Assembly: GCA_029876055.1 (NCBI GenBank)
Contig: CM056875.1
Coordinates: 8,767,001 to 8,831,000, forward strand
Direction of reading: 5' to 3'
DNA: 64,000 bases
Origin: Madurella fahalii
Taxonomy: Eukaryota; Ascomycota; Sordariomycetes; Sordariales
Shown: positions 34,968 through 45,268 of the stretch, one piece after another
Position numbering within the stretch: the first letter of the stretch is position 1
How the letters are laid out: the number at the start of each line of letters is the position of its first letter
Position numbers and translations under genes: made by a program
Notes under the pieces: model-generated
Seen by the model: the letters and a program-made list of their open reading frames with translations, nothing else
What the model was told of the DNA's origin: nothing
Database searches by the model: none

Positions 34968-37900
34968 AGAAATAAATCGCAGAATTTTGCTCGGCTATGA
35001 GATGCCGAGAGCAATTCCTCTGTCTCTCTGTGTTTGTGTGTGTGTGTTGTGTGTGTCCAAGTTCAGGTATTCAGCGTCATGGAAGCTGTAGGGTATACCG
35101 TGGTCTGCCATTCACCAACCTCTACTGTGGTATGGACACCACGGGTTCCCAACAAATCCAGCGGCGTGCTGTGCATCCCAGACGTGGGATCCGAGACATG
35201 TCTCTGCCCCGACGGAGAGTGGTGATGGTTCAGGCAATCCCCAGATCATGTCCTATCAACATGAGCTTAACCCAAGGCGGCGGGGACGAGCTTGGGGAGT
35301 CGAAGTGGGAAGCTGGGAGCGCACGGCCAGGACCGTTGTAGCGACTGGGAGTCCACGACCTACACTAATCCACTGAAACCTTGCGCGGCTAACCCGTCTG
35401 GCTTGGCTTCTTGGCGTGTTTTTTCCGGTGAAATTTAGTGGCCAACTGCCTAAACAGGATGGGAGGTTTGTGCCCTTTCGGCATAGCCTGATCGCCTGGC
35501 CGCTCGAGCCCTTACACGTCCAGTTGCGACCTTACATAGTATGTAGGAGGTGGGGCTTGCCAGCGACGCCGCCCGAGCATTTGCGATGTTTTATCCACAA
35601 TGATTGCGCTGGCGTTGCTCCAAGTTAGGTGCTGCGGATAATACCGGGCCAATCGAGGCTTCTCTGCCTCTGACAGGCATGAAAAGGAAACCGACGGTGT
35701 TCCGGGTGGGGACACTGCAGCTCGAGGTGCCCTGCAGGATTGGAGCTGTGTGGCCCGTGCTGCTGACAGGAGTCCAACGTGCAGCTTTAGCTTACTTGCC
35801 ACGCTACCACTCCCGCAGTACACTTGCTCCGTACCCAGGCCCAAGCTTCGTACCAGCTGTGGGATGGAGCACTCGAATCTTGACTCTCCTTTTGACGCCC
35901 GAGATTCCCACCCATTCCTCAACTGCGTCGAGGCCCGGCAAAAGGTTTGAAACAGCTTGCCTGCGGGGTTGGAGGGCGAACACCATGCTGCTGTCTCATA
36001 GAAATGATCTCCCTGCAGCCAAAGCGCCCCGCAGACGGCACATGCGCGACAGAACAGGCTCCTGGAAGAGAAGAAACTCAGACCGGGTTGGCAGTTTTGC
36101 ATCTTGCCCTCAAGCATGCCAATTGATCCCTGCCCGGATCCTCCCTTCTCCAAGGCCGTAGCAGTGTTGAGGAAGCCCAAGGACTCTGATCTTCACCACG
36201 TGGTCGCATGAATTGGTCGCTCTGATGGTGGTGTTCGCACCCGGGGGGGCCTGGGCTGGGTGAGACCTTAACGTTACCAGGGCCGCGGGTTCTGATCATC
36301 ACGATCACTACTGAAAATAGCTAGAAGACGGGCGTCATCCAAAGCCCTGGCTCCAGCCTGCCAACATTTCCCCGAAAATCGTACGCGTGAGGCGGACACT
36401 GTCAGATGTCGGAGCCGCTTGCCCCGGTGTGGCAGCCATGAAGCACGAAAACACACACCCGAAGGTGGAAAGCTTACCCCTGCCTCCGCAGCCCGCCCCT
36501 GTGGGAAGCGGGCACAGAAGATCCATTGCGGTAACAACATTTTTGTACTCACCAAGCCTTGTCCCATGCAGCAGGATTTCGCCTGCCATGGTCCGATACC
36601 TGTGCGCAATGGCCACGGCGCAACACGAGGCTCTTACACTACATCCACTCAGCCTGCAGCCTCTCTAGAGGTGGTGGCCACGGATTGGCTTCGTTGCATG
36701 CAGGCCTCGACAATCTTTTACACATGGAAGTGACCGTCTGGGTAGGACAGCCCATCAAGCACTGCTGCTGGCTGAGGATCACTCTGCCACCTTACGAACG
36801 GAAACATGTTTGCGCCCCAATGCGACGGGGCCCTCGCCCCTGCATCCCCGATATCAATAGTGTAGAGTCCCGGGCAGCTGGTTTTGGGTCCGATGTCAGC
36901 CACCGTGAGGAAACGAAACATTTTCCCCGGATCAACAAACTTTGTTTCGTTTCGTTTCAAGTCTGTGGGTGATGTTCAGCGCCCCTGACAGCCCATGAAG
37001 CACAGACCTCTTGTTCCCTTGGAAATATCCGATGGTGTTGGGCACTGACAGTATCCCCGGGGACCCATGTGCGCCGGCTCAATCCGTCCAGTGCAACGTT
37101 CCTCCTGAATGGAAATTTTGGAAATCACAGGGCCCTCAGCAGCTCACCAACCTTCCCGACCCTTGACCCAATACACTCGAGCAGAGAGCTTGGCCGACAC
37201 CGGCGTGAGTCCCACGGGAGGATCCTTCAACCTCCCCGACTTCCACTGCGACCTTCTCGCAAACGTAGTGTAACATTCGCGATGGCCGGAAGCACCAGAA
37301 TCCAGATGAGGGCTCTGCGCAGGTAATCAATTTTATTCCATCTCTGCATGGAATCTCAATGGCTGGTCGCGTTCCCACCCGCGGGACCGTGGCGCAAATC
37401 CGGCCAATTGCGGCAATGGGAGATTGCAACCTGTGCGCCCGGCGCTTAGAAGCGCGTTCGTCTGCAAATATCGTACGCTTCTGTCGTCACCGTCCATTTC
37501 CCCATCCCGAAAGGCGCAGGCGAGGGTTTGCCGCACAGCCGCGCAAGCGACCCCATTTCCGCGGACGGCTTCGTTGCGTCTTTCCCGGGCCTTGCTTTGT
37601 CCTGCCTTTTTGCAGCGCTGCAACATGTGCTGCGTCTCTCCCGATCCTTCGCCTCCGCGGGCCCCGGCGCGGATTGGCCCGTTGGCCGCGACGATCGTCT
37701 ATCGTGGACTCCCATAGTCGATTTTCGCGCCGGTTCGCCAATGGGAAGCCTCATGCTCCAGGGCGGGTCCAACGGTTTTTCTGTCGTGGCTTGTCGTTGT
37801 TCTCGTCCGGCCGGACGTGTGACGCAAGGTAGGAACCATCTGCAAGACTGCCTAACTGCAGCCCACGACTCTTCCGATTCACGACAGGATGCTACTACGA

Positions 37901-40900
37901 CGCGGGGGACTTGGGACTGATGCGCTGGTCTCATGCCGGTTACGCATCCGACGGGCATTGCGAGCAAACACTGCGACTAGTGCATGCCTCTGCCTCTGAG
38001 ACCTCCCAGAAACCCGGTAGCCACGTCAGCGGGGATGGATGGATCGCCCATCTGCTTACACTTCCAGTCCGGCAGTACCATGCTCGCCGGCTTTCTTGTA
38101 CCTTACTTGAGTTATCCTTAATTCCGGCTGCGCCGGCCGGATCTATCTGAGAAACCGCGACCCGGGCCTGTGGCTGTGGAGTCAAACGTTGTTGGCTTGT
38201 CTGACCAGGGTAGACAGTAGACTTTGAATCTGCGACGAAGACATGGGATGGCAGGATGCTGGAGGATTGCCTTCCATGCAGGCGCTTTAACATTGCATAT
38301 GCACCTGGTTTCCAAGCTTGGTAGAGAAATGGAGATTGTAAGAGCGATGACATGGCATGGCTCCAACAGCTTGGGATCGCCATCCCTACAATCTCCCAGA
38401 CTCTGATGAGACGGCACCCATGCTGGATGTCGAGGATAGTGAGGAGGTCTGAAGGCATCTAGAAGAGCCTGGAGTATCATCCTACGTGTTGCAGAACCGT
38501 TGGGTTAGCCACGGCGGTGGTATGCAGCTGAGTGTCTGCATAAGCGCATACGGGATTCACAGCGGCTAGTTCCTTTGGCCAGCGGATTCCAAGCCTCTTG
38601 GAAGGCTAGCCGGTGGCAGCTCCCGATGGCATCACAAACGCCTCCTTTCATGGTGCCCGGGTGTACACCCATTTGATTATCTACCTCGGCGACGCTAGCT
38701 GAGTTGCGGCCTGTTGGTGACAAAAAGCGGGCTCCTGGCGCAATTCGGAGCTCGGCACATATCCTGGGACCACCAGCGCGGACTCTGGCCCATTTTCTCG
38801 GCCTAGGGCGAGACGGAGTCTGTTAGGATGTGGGCATCTTTTAGTATCCCAAAACTAGGGTTTGAAAACGTCAAGCTGATTCGCCCGCGCTTATTGTCGG
38901 TTTGGTATTGGTCGTGTCTCATGGCCGCCATGCAAAATACGATGTAGGGACTACACCAACCAAGCCATTGGATAATGTGGATGGCTTCTATAAAGATAGC
39001 ATGGGGATGGGATTGCGTGCCGGCTGCCTGGTTGGTGGCTTGATGGCGCTGTGGCGTTGAGCTTGTTGCTGGCTGAGACAACAGCCGTGGCGGTGTCGTA
39101 TCAACCGGACTTCCCACGCGCTAAGTTGATGTTTGCTTCTTCTATCCCTGGGCCTTGGATGCGGCATGTGCACAGTATGGATGAGTGGCGTCTTGGCCAA
39201 CCAATGTGGCTCATGATAGACGGGTGTGATGGAATTGGGCGCCACGGATGGTCTTGCCGCGACAGTGAATCTTCGCTGTCTTTGGTTATGGGGAGTCTAC
39301 AGTCACCCGGTCAAGGGCGGTACGCCGGCCGGGCGGAGAATCAGGATAGTCAAGCGAATTGACTGGACATCCGAGAGTATGGTCAGGTGGGAACCCCCCT
39401 GCATTGTGATGACGAGATATTATAATTAACGGGCGGATCATTTCAACCCGGGACCCGGACAAGTTGGAATTCTGTGTGGATTGGGAAAGTTACGTGTAGC
39501 TGGAACCGCAAATCAGACACTAGGGTCTAGAAGCTGATACGTTTTGGGGCTGGGAATGCTGCCTGATATTGCCGTAGTGATGATGTACAGTCTAACCAGA
39601 TGACACATTGTTTGAGCCGTCTCGTTGTTTGTCCCTCCCAAATCAAGTGAGTACGCTCTACTCATTAGCGTCCTTATTCCGAGCTTGGGTCGGTCCCTGC
39701 CTTTAGAGTGTTCAGTTCAGTATCGCAAACCCCAAATCTCTCCAGTTGATTGAAAAATTGGGGCTAGTTAACGGCCTGGCTACGATATCATCTGTGTGAG
39801 ATATTCAGGCTCGGGATGGTTTACGGAATTTAGAATAATCTGGGTTTGCGGGGAACTAAAGATAGCGTTTAATGGCGCAAGCTCCACGCGATGTTTTTCT
39901 TCTCTTTCTTTTCTTTTCCTTTCGTGAGGGGGCGGGGTTGCCGCCTGAGTAATTCTGAGGTATGTAGATTTACTAAACCATTTTTAGAAGTTGATGCCAA
40001 CCACCAAAACCAACAAATGTATGCTACTTTGCTCGTCATTGACCCGCCCATGGAGGTCCTCACGGAGGCTCGTTCGGCTAAGGGTCCTTCTATTCGGAAG
40101 AATGTGCGAATGATACTGCAAAATCCTATCTTAGCGTCCTAACAACAGTGTATCCAATGTGAGAATAAAGGACCTCGTATCACTATCTTTGCTTTTAAAT
40201 ACCCCTTCATATCGTTCCTTTGCCGCCTTATTCCTTGAAGTTGGGGCCACCGTTACGGTTGCATTTGAATATATAAACCCGCAGTCCAGGAAGAAGTTTT
40301 CGTAATCTAGAAAGTATTCTTGTTTTGGTCTTTTCTTTAAGTTCAATGGACATTTAAATAGATTCGGCTGTGGAGACTGATGGGTTGTCTATTGTTACCT
40401 TAGATTGTGGGATTGGGATGTAAAACCCCAGCAGGGTTACGATACCCATGCGTCACTCCAATGAGAACGAAACTACGGTATTTACTAAGGCAGTGAAGCG
40501 ACGGGCAAAGTGCTAACATACACTCGGCTTCCCAGTCAGCGGTGACCGAGGGTAGACTACTAGCTAAAGCAGTAAAGAAAATTCTTTCTGAACTGGTGAG
40601 TTTATATAGGCGCAATCAATGTATTAGACAGGAAGCGACTGCGCCGAGAGGGATCGGTTGCGCAGTTCCCTTGTATATATCGAGAGTGACCGCGGACAAG
40701 GTTCAGGTGGTGGTTAAGAGAGACCTTCAGGGGTTTGTTGACAAGCGGATATAACTATGACCCTAACCCTCCATAATGGTTGCCGGTTCTGACTCGCGGG
40801 GCCCGAGGCCGAGGCGCTTTTGCTGATGCCAATTGCTTTCCTCGTTTTCAACGCAAAAAGGAAATACAATCTCCCTCGAAATGGGCAAGAATCATCAGAG

Positions 40901-41182
40901 CCATCAATGGCATCAAACAGCTATCGGAGTCGGAGAACGGTTTGACACCGGCGCCGGTGTCGTCGAACCCCGAACCTCGGCTCGGATCAAAAGGGGTGGG
41001 CAGCCCGAATTGGACAGTTGCGAGGACAGGGTTGGCCCCGCTGATAAATCGGTTCAAGGCTTGCCTTGTGGCAGGCCCTTCAGGCACCCAACAAACCGGA
41101 CAGTCCACAGATGGCCCCTTGCACTCCACCGCATCCAGCCCACTCGGACTCGGCACGATCGCATCGCTAATGGGAAATGTCG

Positions 41183-41189
41183 ATATAAA
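41183..41189 (+). promoter_or_regulatory. Possible TATA box upstream of THEM6-like gene
   Basis: An ATATAAAA sequence about 240 bp before the THEM6-like start codon and about 30 bp before a 62-codon open frame that starts at 41214. The position fits a core promoter, but no transcript evidence is available. Confidence 0.35.
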
Positions 41190-41213
41190 AAGCAATCAGG
41201 ATCATCCGGCGCG

Positions 41214-41402
41214 ATGCCTCTCTCGGCCGTGAACCCCAATACCTCGTCATTCCTTCTTTCCAAGTGCGGTGGCGCACTCTTTTGCGTCGGTCGCAGTGTC
41301 ATTCTCTGGGTTGTTGTGCTCGTCGTCTTCCTGTTGGGCGCTTTGCGGAATCGTGTCTTCGCTGTTGCGCGTCGCGCGCCGAAAGGGGGCAAGAAGCCCT
41401 AG
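41214..41402 (+). CDS. Possible 62-aa single-pass small protein or upstream ORF
   Basis: An ATG-initiated frame that stops 24 bp before the THEM6-like start codon. The predicted peptide has one strong hydrophobic segment (SVILWVVVLVVFLLGAL) followed by a basic tail ending KGGKKP. It lies where the THEM6-like 5' leader is expected, so it could be a translated upstream ORF or a small tail-anchored protein. There is no homology I recognise, and chance is quite possible. Confidence 0.25.
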   Translation: MPLSAVNPNTSSFLLSKCGGALFCVGRSVILWVVVLVVFLLGALRNRVFAVARRAPKGGKKP

Positions 41403-41426
41403 ATTGTTCCATCGAAAACCAACACA

Positions 41427-42517
41427 ATGGCTGTCGGTACCCTCGCCCTGTTCTACCCGGTCTTTGTGCCGATGAGCGTAGCGTCGCTAGCCTACGCCGG
41501 TCACCGGGCATTCTACGTCGAATGGCGCACCCTGTTGGCACGGTTCCTGACGGGCCGGGGTCGGACGAGTCGCATCTTGCTAGTCTTCTTCCTGATACTC
41601 AACTGGAAGAGCTTGCCGCTGGCATGGACTGTGCGTTTCTAGCCTTCTTGTCTGTTGCGCACACTTGCTAACCGTTTGCTCGCTAGGTCCGCATCTTCCA
41701 CTCATTCATCTACCACGTTTTCCACCGACCCAAGAAGCTCCCGCAGCGTGCCCTGTTCCATTACAGCTTGTCGTCGAGCCGGACGTCGCTGCTCGAGACG
41801 GACTACAACATCCACAAGAGCAACTCGACCTACTTTGCCGACCTCGACGTCAGCCGCAGCCATCTTGTGACGCATCTCCTCGGCCCGGGCCTGCCCATCA
41901 TCGGCGACAACGCAAAGAACAAGCGGGTGCGCGACAAGGAGGGGAATTTGGTCAAGGGCACTTTCGGCATCGGGTTGGGCGCCGTCTTCTGCAGCTTTCG
42001 CAAGGAGATTGCACCCCTGCAGGGCTATGAGATGTGGAGCCGGATCCTGTCGTGGGACCGCAAGTGGATGTACATTGTCACGCACTTCGTCGTCAAAGGC
42101 AAGGTCCGGCCGACGAGCTGGGATGGCAAGCGCATGGGTCCGACGCGTAACCGCATGCAAAAGGCCGACGGCAGCGGAGCGCCCGTCGAGGATTGGACCA
42201 AGTACGTCATCGCCACCGCCGTGAGCAAGTACGTGTTCAAGCTCGGTCGGTTCACGGTGCACCCAGCGCTGGTTATCGAGGCTGCTGGTCTGCTGCCCGA
42301 GCGGCCTGGCGAAGGCTGGACGGGCGGGGAGACGGGGACTGGCACCCCGGAGGATCTGGGCGACCTGGATGAGGAGGGTGAGTGGGACTGGAAACGAGTC
42401 GAGTTTGAGCGGCGCAAGGGCATGGAGTACGCCGAGCATTTTGCTGCGCTGGACGGCACTAATGCGTTGTTCGATGGCGGGGAGGACGGCGCGATCGGAA
42501 ACTTCCCCCTGGGCTAG
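41427..42517 (+). CDS. THEM6-like hot-dog thioesterase-family protein with N-terminal membrane segments
   Basis: Two exons, 41427-41630 and 41687-42517, with a 56-nt GTGCGT...GCTAG intron; 344 aa. The N-terminus has hydrophobic helices (LALFYPVFVPMSVASLAY; ILLVFFLILNWKSLPLAW), which suggests membrane anchoring. The middle shows the THEM6 signature NSTYFADLDVSRSHLVTHLL and a hot-dog pattern through GIGLGAVFCSFRKEI and WDRKWMYIVTHFV. Fungal relatives are sometimes mislabelled as capsule polysaccharide proteins; fold and motifs point to the acyl-CoA thioesterase superfamily. The substrate is unknown. An acidic Gly/Glu-rich insertion occurs near residues 280-305. It lies just upstream of a second hot-dog gene on the same strand. 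Confidence 0.86.
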
Positions 42518-43087
42518 AAGTTTTGGCGTAATAGTAGATGGCTAGAGGTGTGGTGATACCCGTCCTTTGGATTAGTTAGACTTGAGCGTCGCAAGGCAGC
42601 GCGCCGTATGCATATCACTATACAAATGGGTATACAAGGGACAGTCCGTTTGGAAGAGGGATATAACCCCGTGCCCTGGGTCCGCAGCCATGATGCCTAC
42701 AATGAGAGAGCAAGCCGAAAAGGGGTCCCTTATATTTGTATATTTTTCTTCTTTTCTTTTTTATTAGCGACTCATACTTTACTTAACCAGCGATTTTGCG
42801 AACAAATGACCATGGATAAATACTTCTCTGGTCAATGACCAGGTTGTGGAATGTTACTCGACGCAGCCTCGGCAATGGCCCGGCGGGGATGTCGGCATTC
42901 GTGGACGATGGAACGGTGGGACCCAGTGGATTCTGCTTTTATGGCAAGTGGAACACCAGAGGAGCGAAGTAAATTTCACATGCATGTACCCGCCGTCGAG
43001 CAGAATAAATCTCATACTCACCTACTCTAATCAAGTTTCACCATGTCAAATCCACCCATAGTCCCGAGCCACACATAGGCCATTATC
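42518..43087. other. Intergenic region between the two hot-dog genes
   Basis: A 0.57-kb region between tandem, same-strand genes. It is AT-richer than the genes and has a T-rich run near 42735-42765. No coding signal is seen. It probably contains the 3' UTR of the first gene and the promoter of the second. Confidence 0.5.
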
Positions 43088-43726
43088 ATGAGTATCATGA
43101 GTCCCAAATACAACAACGAGGAAACCAACCTGCAAAAGTCCAACGAAATGGCCTCGGCCCGCCAAGTCGACTACTTCCTGGCCATTCCCTGGTGCGCTGC
43201 TCACCTCTCAGCATCACCAAACCTAAGGATTGCTCAATCCGTCACGCGCGAGCACAAGCCCGAAGGCAGCACATTAGACACGCTCATCTCGCAAACCCTT
43301 AACCGGCCCGACGCCATGCCCGCCTACATCACCTTTTACTCTGCGCCTGCCGACCCCAACGAGCTCGTCACAGAAGTCAAGGCCTTCTGCGCCCTCGGCC
43401 CCATGATCAACGGGTGGGAGGGCATCTGCCACGGCGGGATGGTGGTGACGCTTCTGGACGAGGTCATGGGCCAGGTGTTCGCGGTAAACAAGAGCAGCGG
43501 GCTGATACGGGAGATTCCCATCATGACGGGGTATTTAAATACAAAGTTTTTGAAGCCTGTCAGGACCGGGACGGAGGAGAAGCCGACGGTCGTCTTGGTC
43601 ACGGCAGGGATGGTAAAACGGGACGGGAGGAAGTTCTGGACTAAGGCGAGGGTTGAAGGTGAGGACGGGGACGTCATGGCAACGGCGGACGCATTGTTTA
43701 TTGAGCTGAAGGAGGCGAAGCTATGA
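43088..43726 (+). CDS. PaaI/4HBT-type hot-dog thioesterase
   Basis: Single exon, 212 aa. The C-terminal half is a 4HBT/PaaI hot-dog domain: GWEGICHGGMVVTLLDEVMG contains the conserved HGG turn and central-helix Asp/Glu, followed by MTGYLNTKFLKPVRTGT and the strand VVLVTAGMVKRDGRKFWTKA. Members hydrolyse acyl-CoA thioesters; the substrate is unknown. The N-terminal 60 residues (ending FLAIPWCAAHL) are typical of fungal members. Possible starts are 43088, 43097 and 43148 (MASARQ); the longest is reported. No organelle-targeting signal is obvious. The same-strand THEM6-like neighbour, another hot-dog protein, may indicate a related acyl-CoA role. Confidence 0.9.
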   Translation: MSIMSPKYNNEETNLQKSNEMASARQVDYFLAIPWCAAHLSASPNLRIAQSVTREHKPEGSTLDTLISQTLNRPDAMPAYITFYSAPADPNELVTEVKAFCALGPMINGWEGICHGGMVVTLLDEVMGQVFAVNKSSGLIREIPIMTGYLNTKFLKPVRTGTEEKPTVVLVTAGMVKRDGRKFWTKARVEGEDGDVMATADALFIELKEAKL

Positions 43727-44256
43727 GAGGGAAAGTTGGGGAAGAGAGGGGCGGGTAGGGGAGAGGTTTTAGTTGATTGATTTTATTGTTGTATAGATAT
43801 GGGTCCAGGATAGACGGGAGTTTGATAAAAGGGTTGGCGGAAGGAGTCTGGTTCCTGGGTTGTAGACCAGGGCACGTCACAAGTCCACCACTAGCTAACA
43901 CGGCAGACAATGTCTGCTGTCGGCAGCATGGCCGCCAAAAAGGATCCCAAGCACCAGCCAACGCGAGCCATCTAGCATCGAGAGAACCGAGGCCAAGTGA
44001 CCATCTACCCCAGTAGGTGTCATCGTCCGAATTAGCCTAAAGCACCCGAAACTCCAACGAATTTCCACGAATCCAGGATTTCACCCAGTTAATACTGTCA
44101 CTTTATGATAAATTCTGTGCTCGGTGAGTATAACTCCGCAGTATCCACATAGCATGTATATAGTCGCAGTGAGTCCTGCCATGGCAATATGCGAGAGGCC
44201 TCTGGTGACCTCACGCTCCAGTCCGTGTTTGTGAGGCTCACAGCGCCGTGCCCATC
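43727..44256. other. Intergenic region
   Basis: A 0.53-kb region between the hot-dog thioesterase gene and the secreted HExxH protein, both on the plus strand. No gene is seen. Confidence 0.5.
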
Positions 44257-44793
44257 ATGCGCGTCCTTCTTCTTGCACTCCTCGGCGTCTACGCCACACT
44301 CGTCTCGGCAACCATCACCTGGCGGATGCAAAAGTCGACGAACCCGACATCTGATGAAGCCGACGCTTATGCCCGCATCGAATCCGCCATGAGATTGGCC
44401 GTAGCACGGTACAACAGATTGACCCCTCGTGCGAACAAGGCCGTCACGGTTCAGTACGTGCCCAGCGTGGCCACGGCCGACGGGAACTTCAACGGCAACA
44501 TCCGGTTCGGCAAGAACCGCTCCTACATGAACGAGCGGACCGCCCTCCACGAGATCTCGCACACGCTCGGTATCGGCACAACCCAGGCCTTCAACAACAG
44601 ATGCGCGGCCAACAACTGGCCCTCGGCGACGAGGCTCTTGCAGTCGTGGGACGGGGCGAACGCCAAGATCAACTGCGGAGGCGGGCACATTTGGCCGTAT
44701 GGGCTGAATTATGACAATGAGATGAGTGAGACGAACGCGAACCGGCATTGCCAGCTGATTGATGCCATGTTGGCCGATGGGCTGGTTGGTTGA
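44257..44793 (+). CDS. Small secreted HExxH metalloprotease-like protein
   Basis: Single exon, 178 aa from MRVLLLALLGVYATLVSA, a typical signal peptide; an in-frame Met three codons upstream (44248) is possible. The centre has HEISHTLGIGT (first His codon at 44548), the zinc-binding HExxH plus xxG of metzincins, but the third-ligand position (usually His or Asp) is Thr here. The C-terminal part has conserved-looking Trp, Gly and Cys (CGGGHIWPYGLNYDNEMSE), and a His in that part (HIWPYG or NRHCQL) might supply the third ligand. Similar compact HExxH proteins occur in fungi and bacteria, often with lectin domains, which are absent here. Protease activity is inferred. Confidence 0.8.
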   Translation: MRVLLLALLGVYATLVSATITWRMQKSTNPTSDEADAYARIESAMRLAVARYNRLTPRANKAVTVQYVPSVATADGNFNGNIRFGKNRSYMNERTALHEISHTLGIGTTQAFNNRCAANNWPSATRLLQSWDGANAKINCGGGHIWPYGLNYDNEMSETNANRHCQLIDAMLADGLVG

Positions 44794-45268
44794 GGGAATC
44801 ATGGTCTGGGAAAGGAGACGACAAGTTCACTGTAAATAGGGGACAGTGCTTGCTCCTGGAGCACCACTGAAGACATAACGAAGGCCGCTTTCACATGAAT
44901 CCTACTGGAATTTATATTGTCAATGCACTCGGCAACCAGGAGGCTCAGAAACGTGTTGTGGACATGAAGTTCCACTTTTACGACGCCCTGATTGTCTCTT
45001 GAGAACCGGGCCGCCGCCGCCCTAACGGTTCCGCCCTCTGGCTGGGGGCCCCAAGTCTCTTGGGAATTGCTCTCCCATTTCACTAAATAATACATTTAGG
45101 TATATCCATTCACACACCGTGGTGTTTAGATTCCTTTCCTATGACTCCGACGTGTCCCCACTAGTATCCACACGTTTGGGCTTGGGTCGAGAATCACGCC
45201 CATCTCCTTCCGAGAGGTCAATTGGCCGTTTCTTGGAACCAATTTGGGGAATTGTTAGAAATGCTTGC
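44794..45268. other. Intergenic region with chromodomain-like fragment
   Basis: A 0.48-kb region between the secreted HExxH protein gene (+) and the end of the large broken gene (-). A minus-strand open frame (45095-44799) begins with sequence resembling a chromodomain core. It is otherwise non-coding in appearance. Confidence 0.4.

Larger units (their letters stand above)
33346..41426. other. 8-kb gene-poor region
   Basis: No open frame or exon set here shows a recognisable domain. The first kilobase may contain the DUF3455 promoter (TATATA near 33525). Simple repeats include a 9-bp minisatellite (34400-34444), (AT)n (34947-34967) and GT-rich sequence (35035-35056). The part from 39.4 to 40.8 kb is visibly AT-richer with many stops, as in decayed repeats, but no transposon domain can be shown. 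A perfect 18-bp palindrome lies at 40944-40961. A GC-rich block (37.3-38.0 kb) has long overlapping open frames on both strands without domain content. Confidence 0.55.

Noticed and set aside
35512..36180. 222-codon minus-strand open frame in the gene-poor region
   Set aside because: No domain, no signal peptide, no splice support, and an overlapping plus-strand frame of similar length; it is probably chance.
40542..40754. Plus-strand frame with SASQSAVTEGRLLAKAVKK, slightly like a Copia RNase H segment
   Set aside because: The resemblance is short, the catalytic Glu context is missing, and no other retroelement part or LTR is visible.
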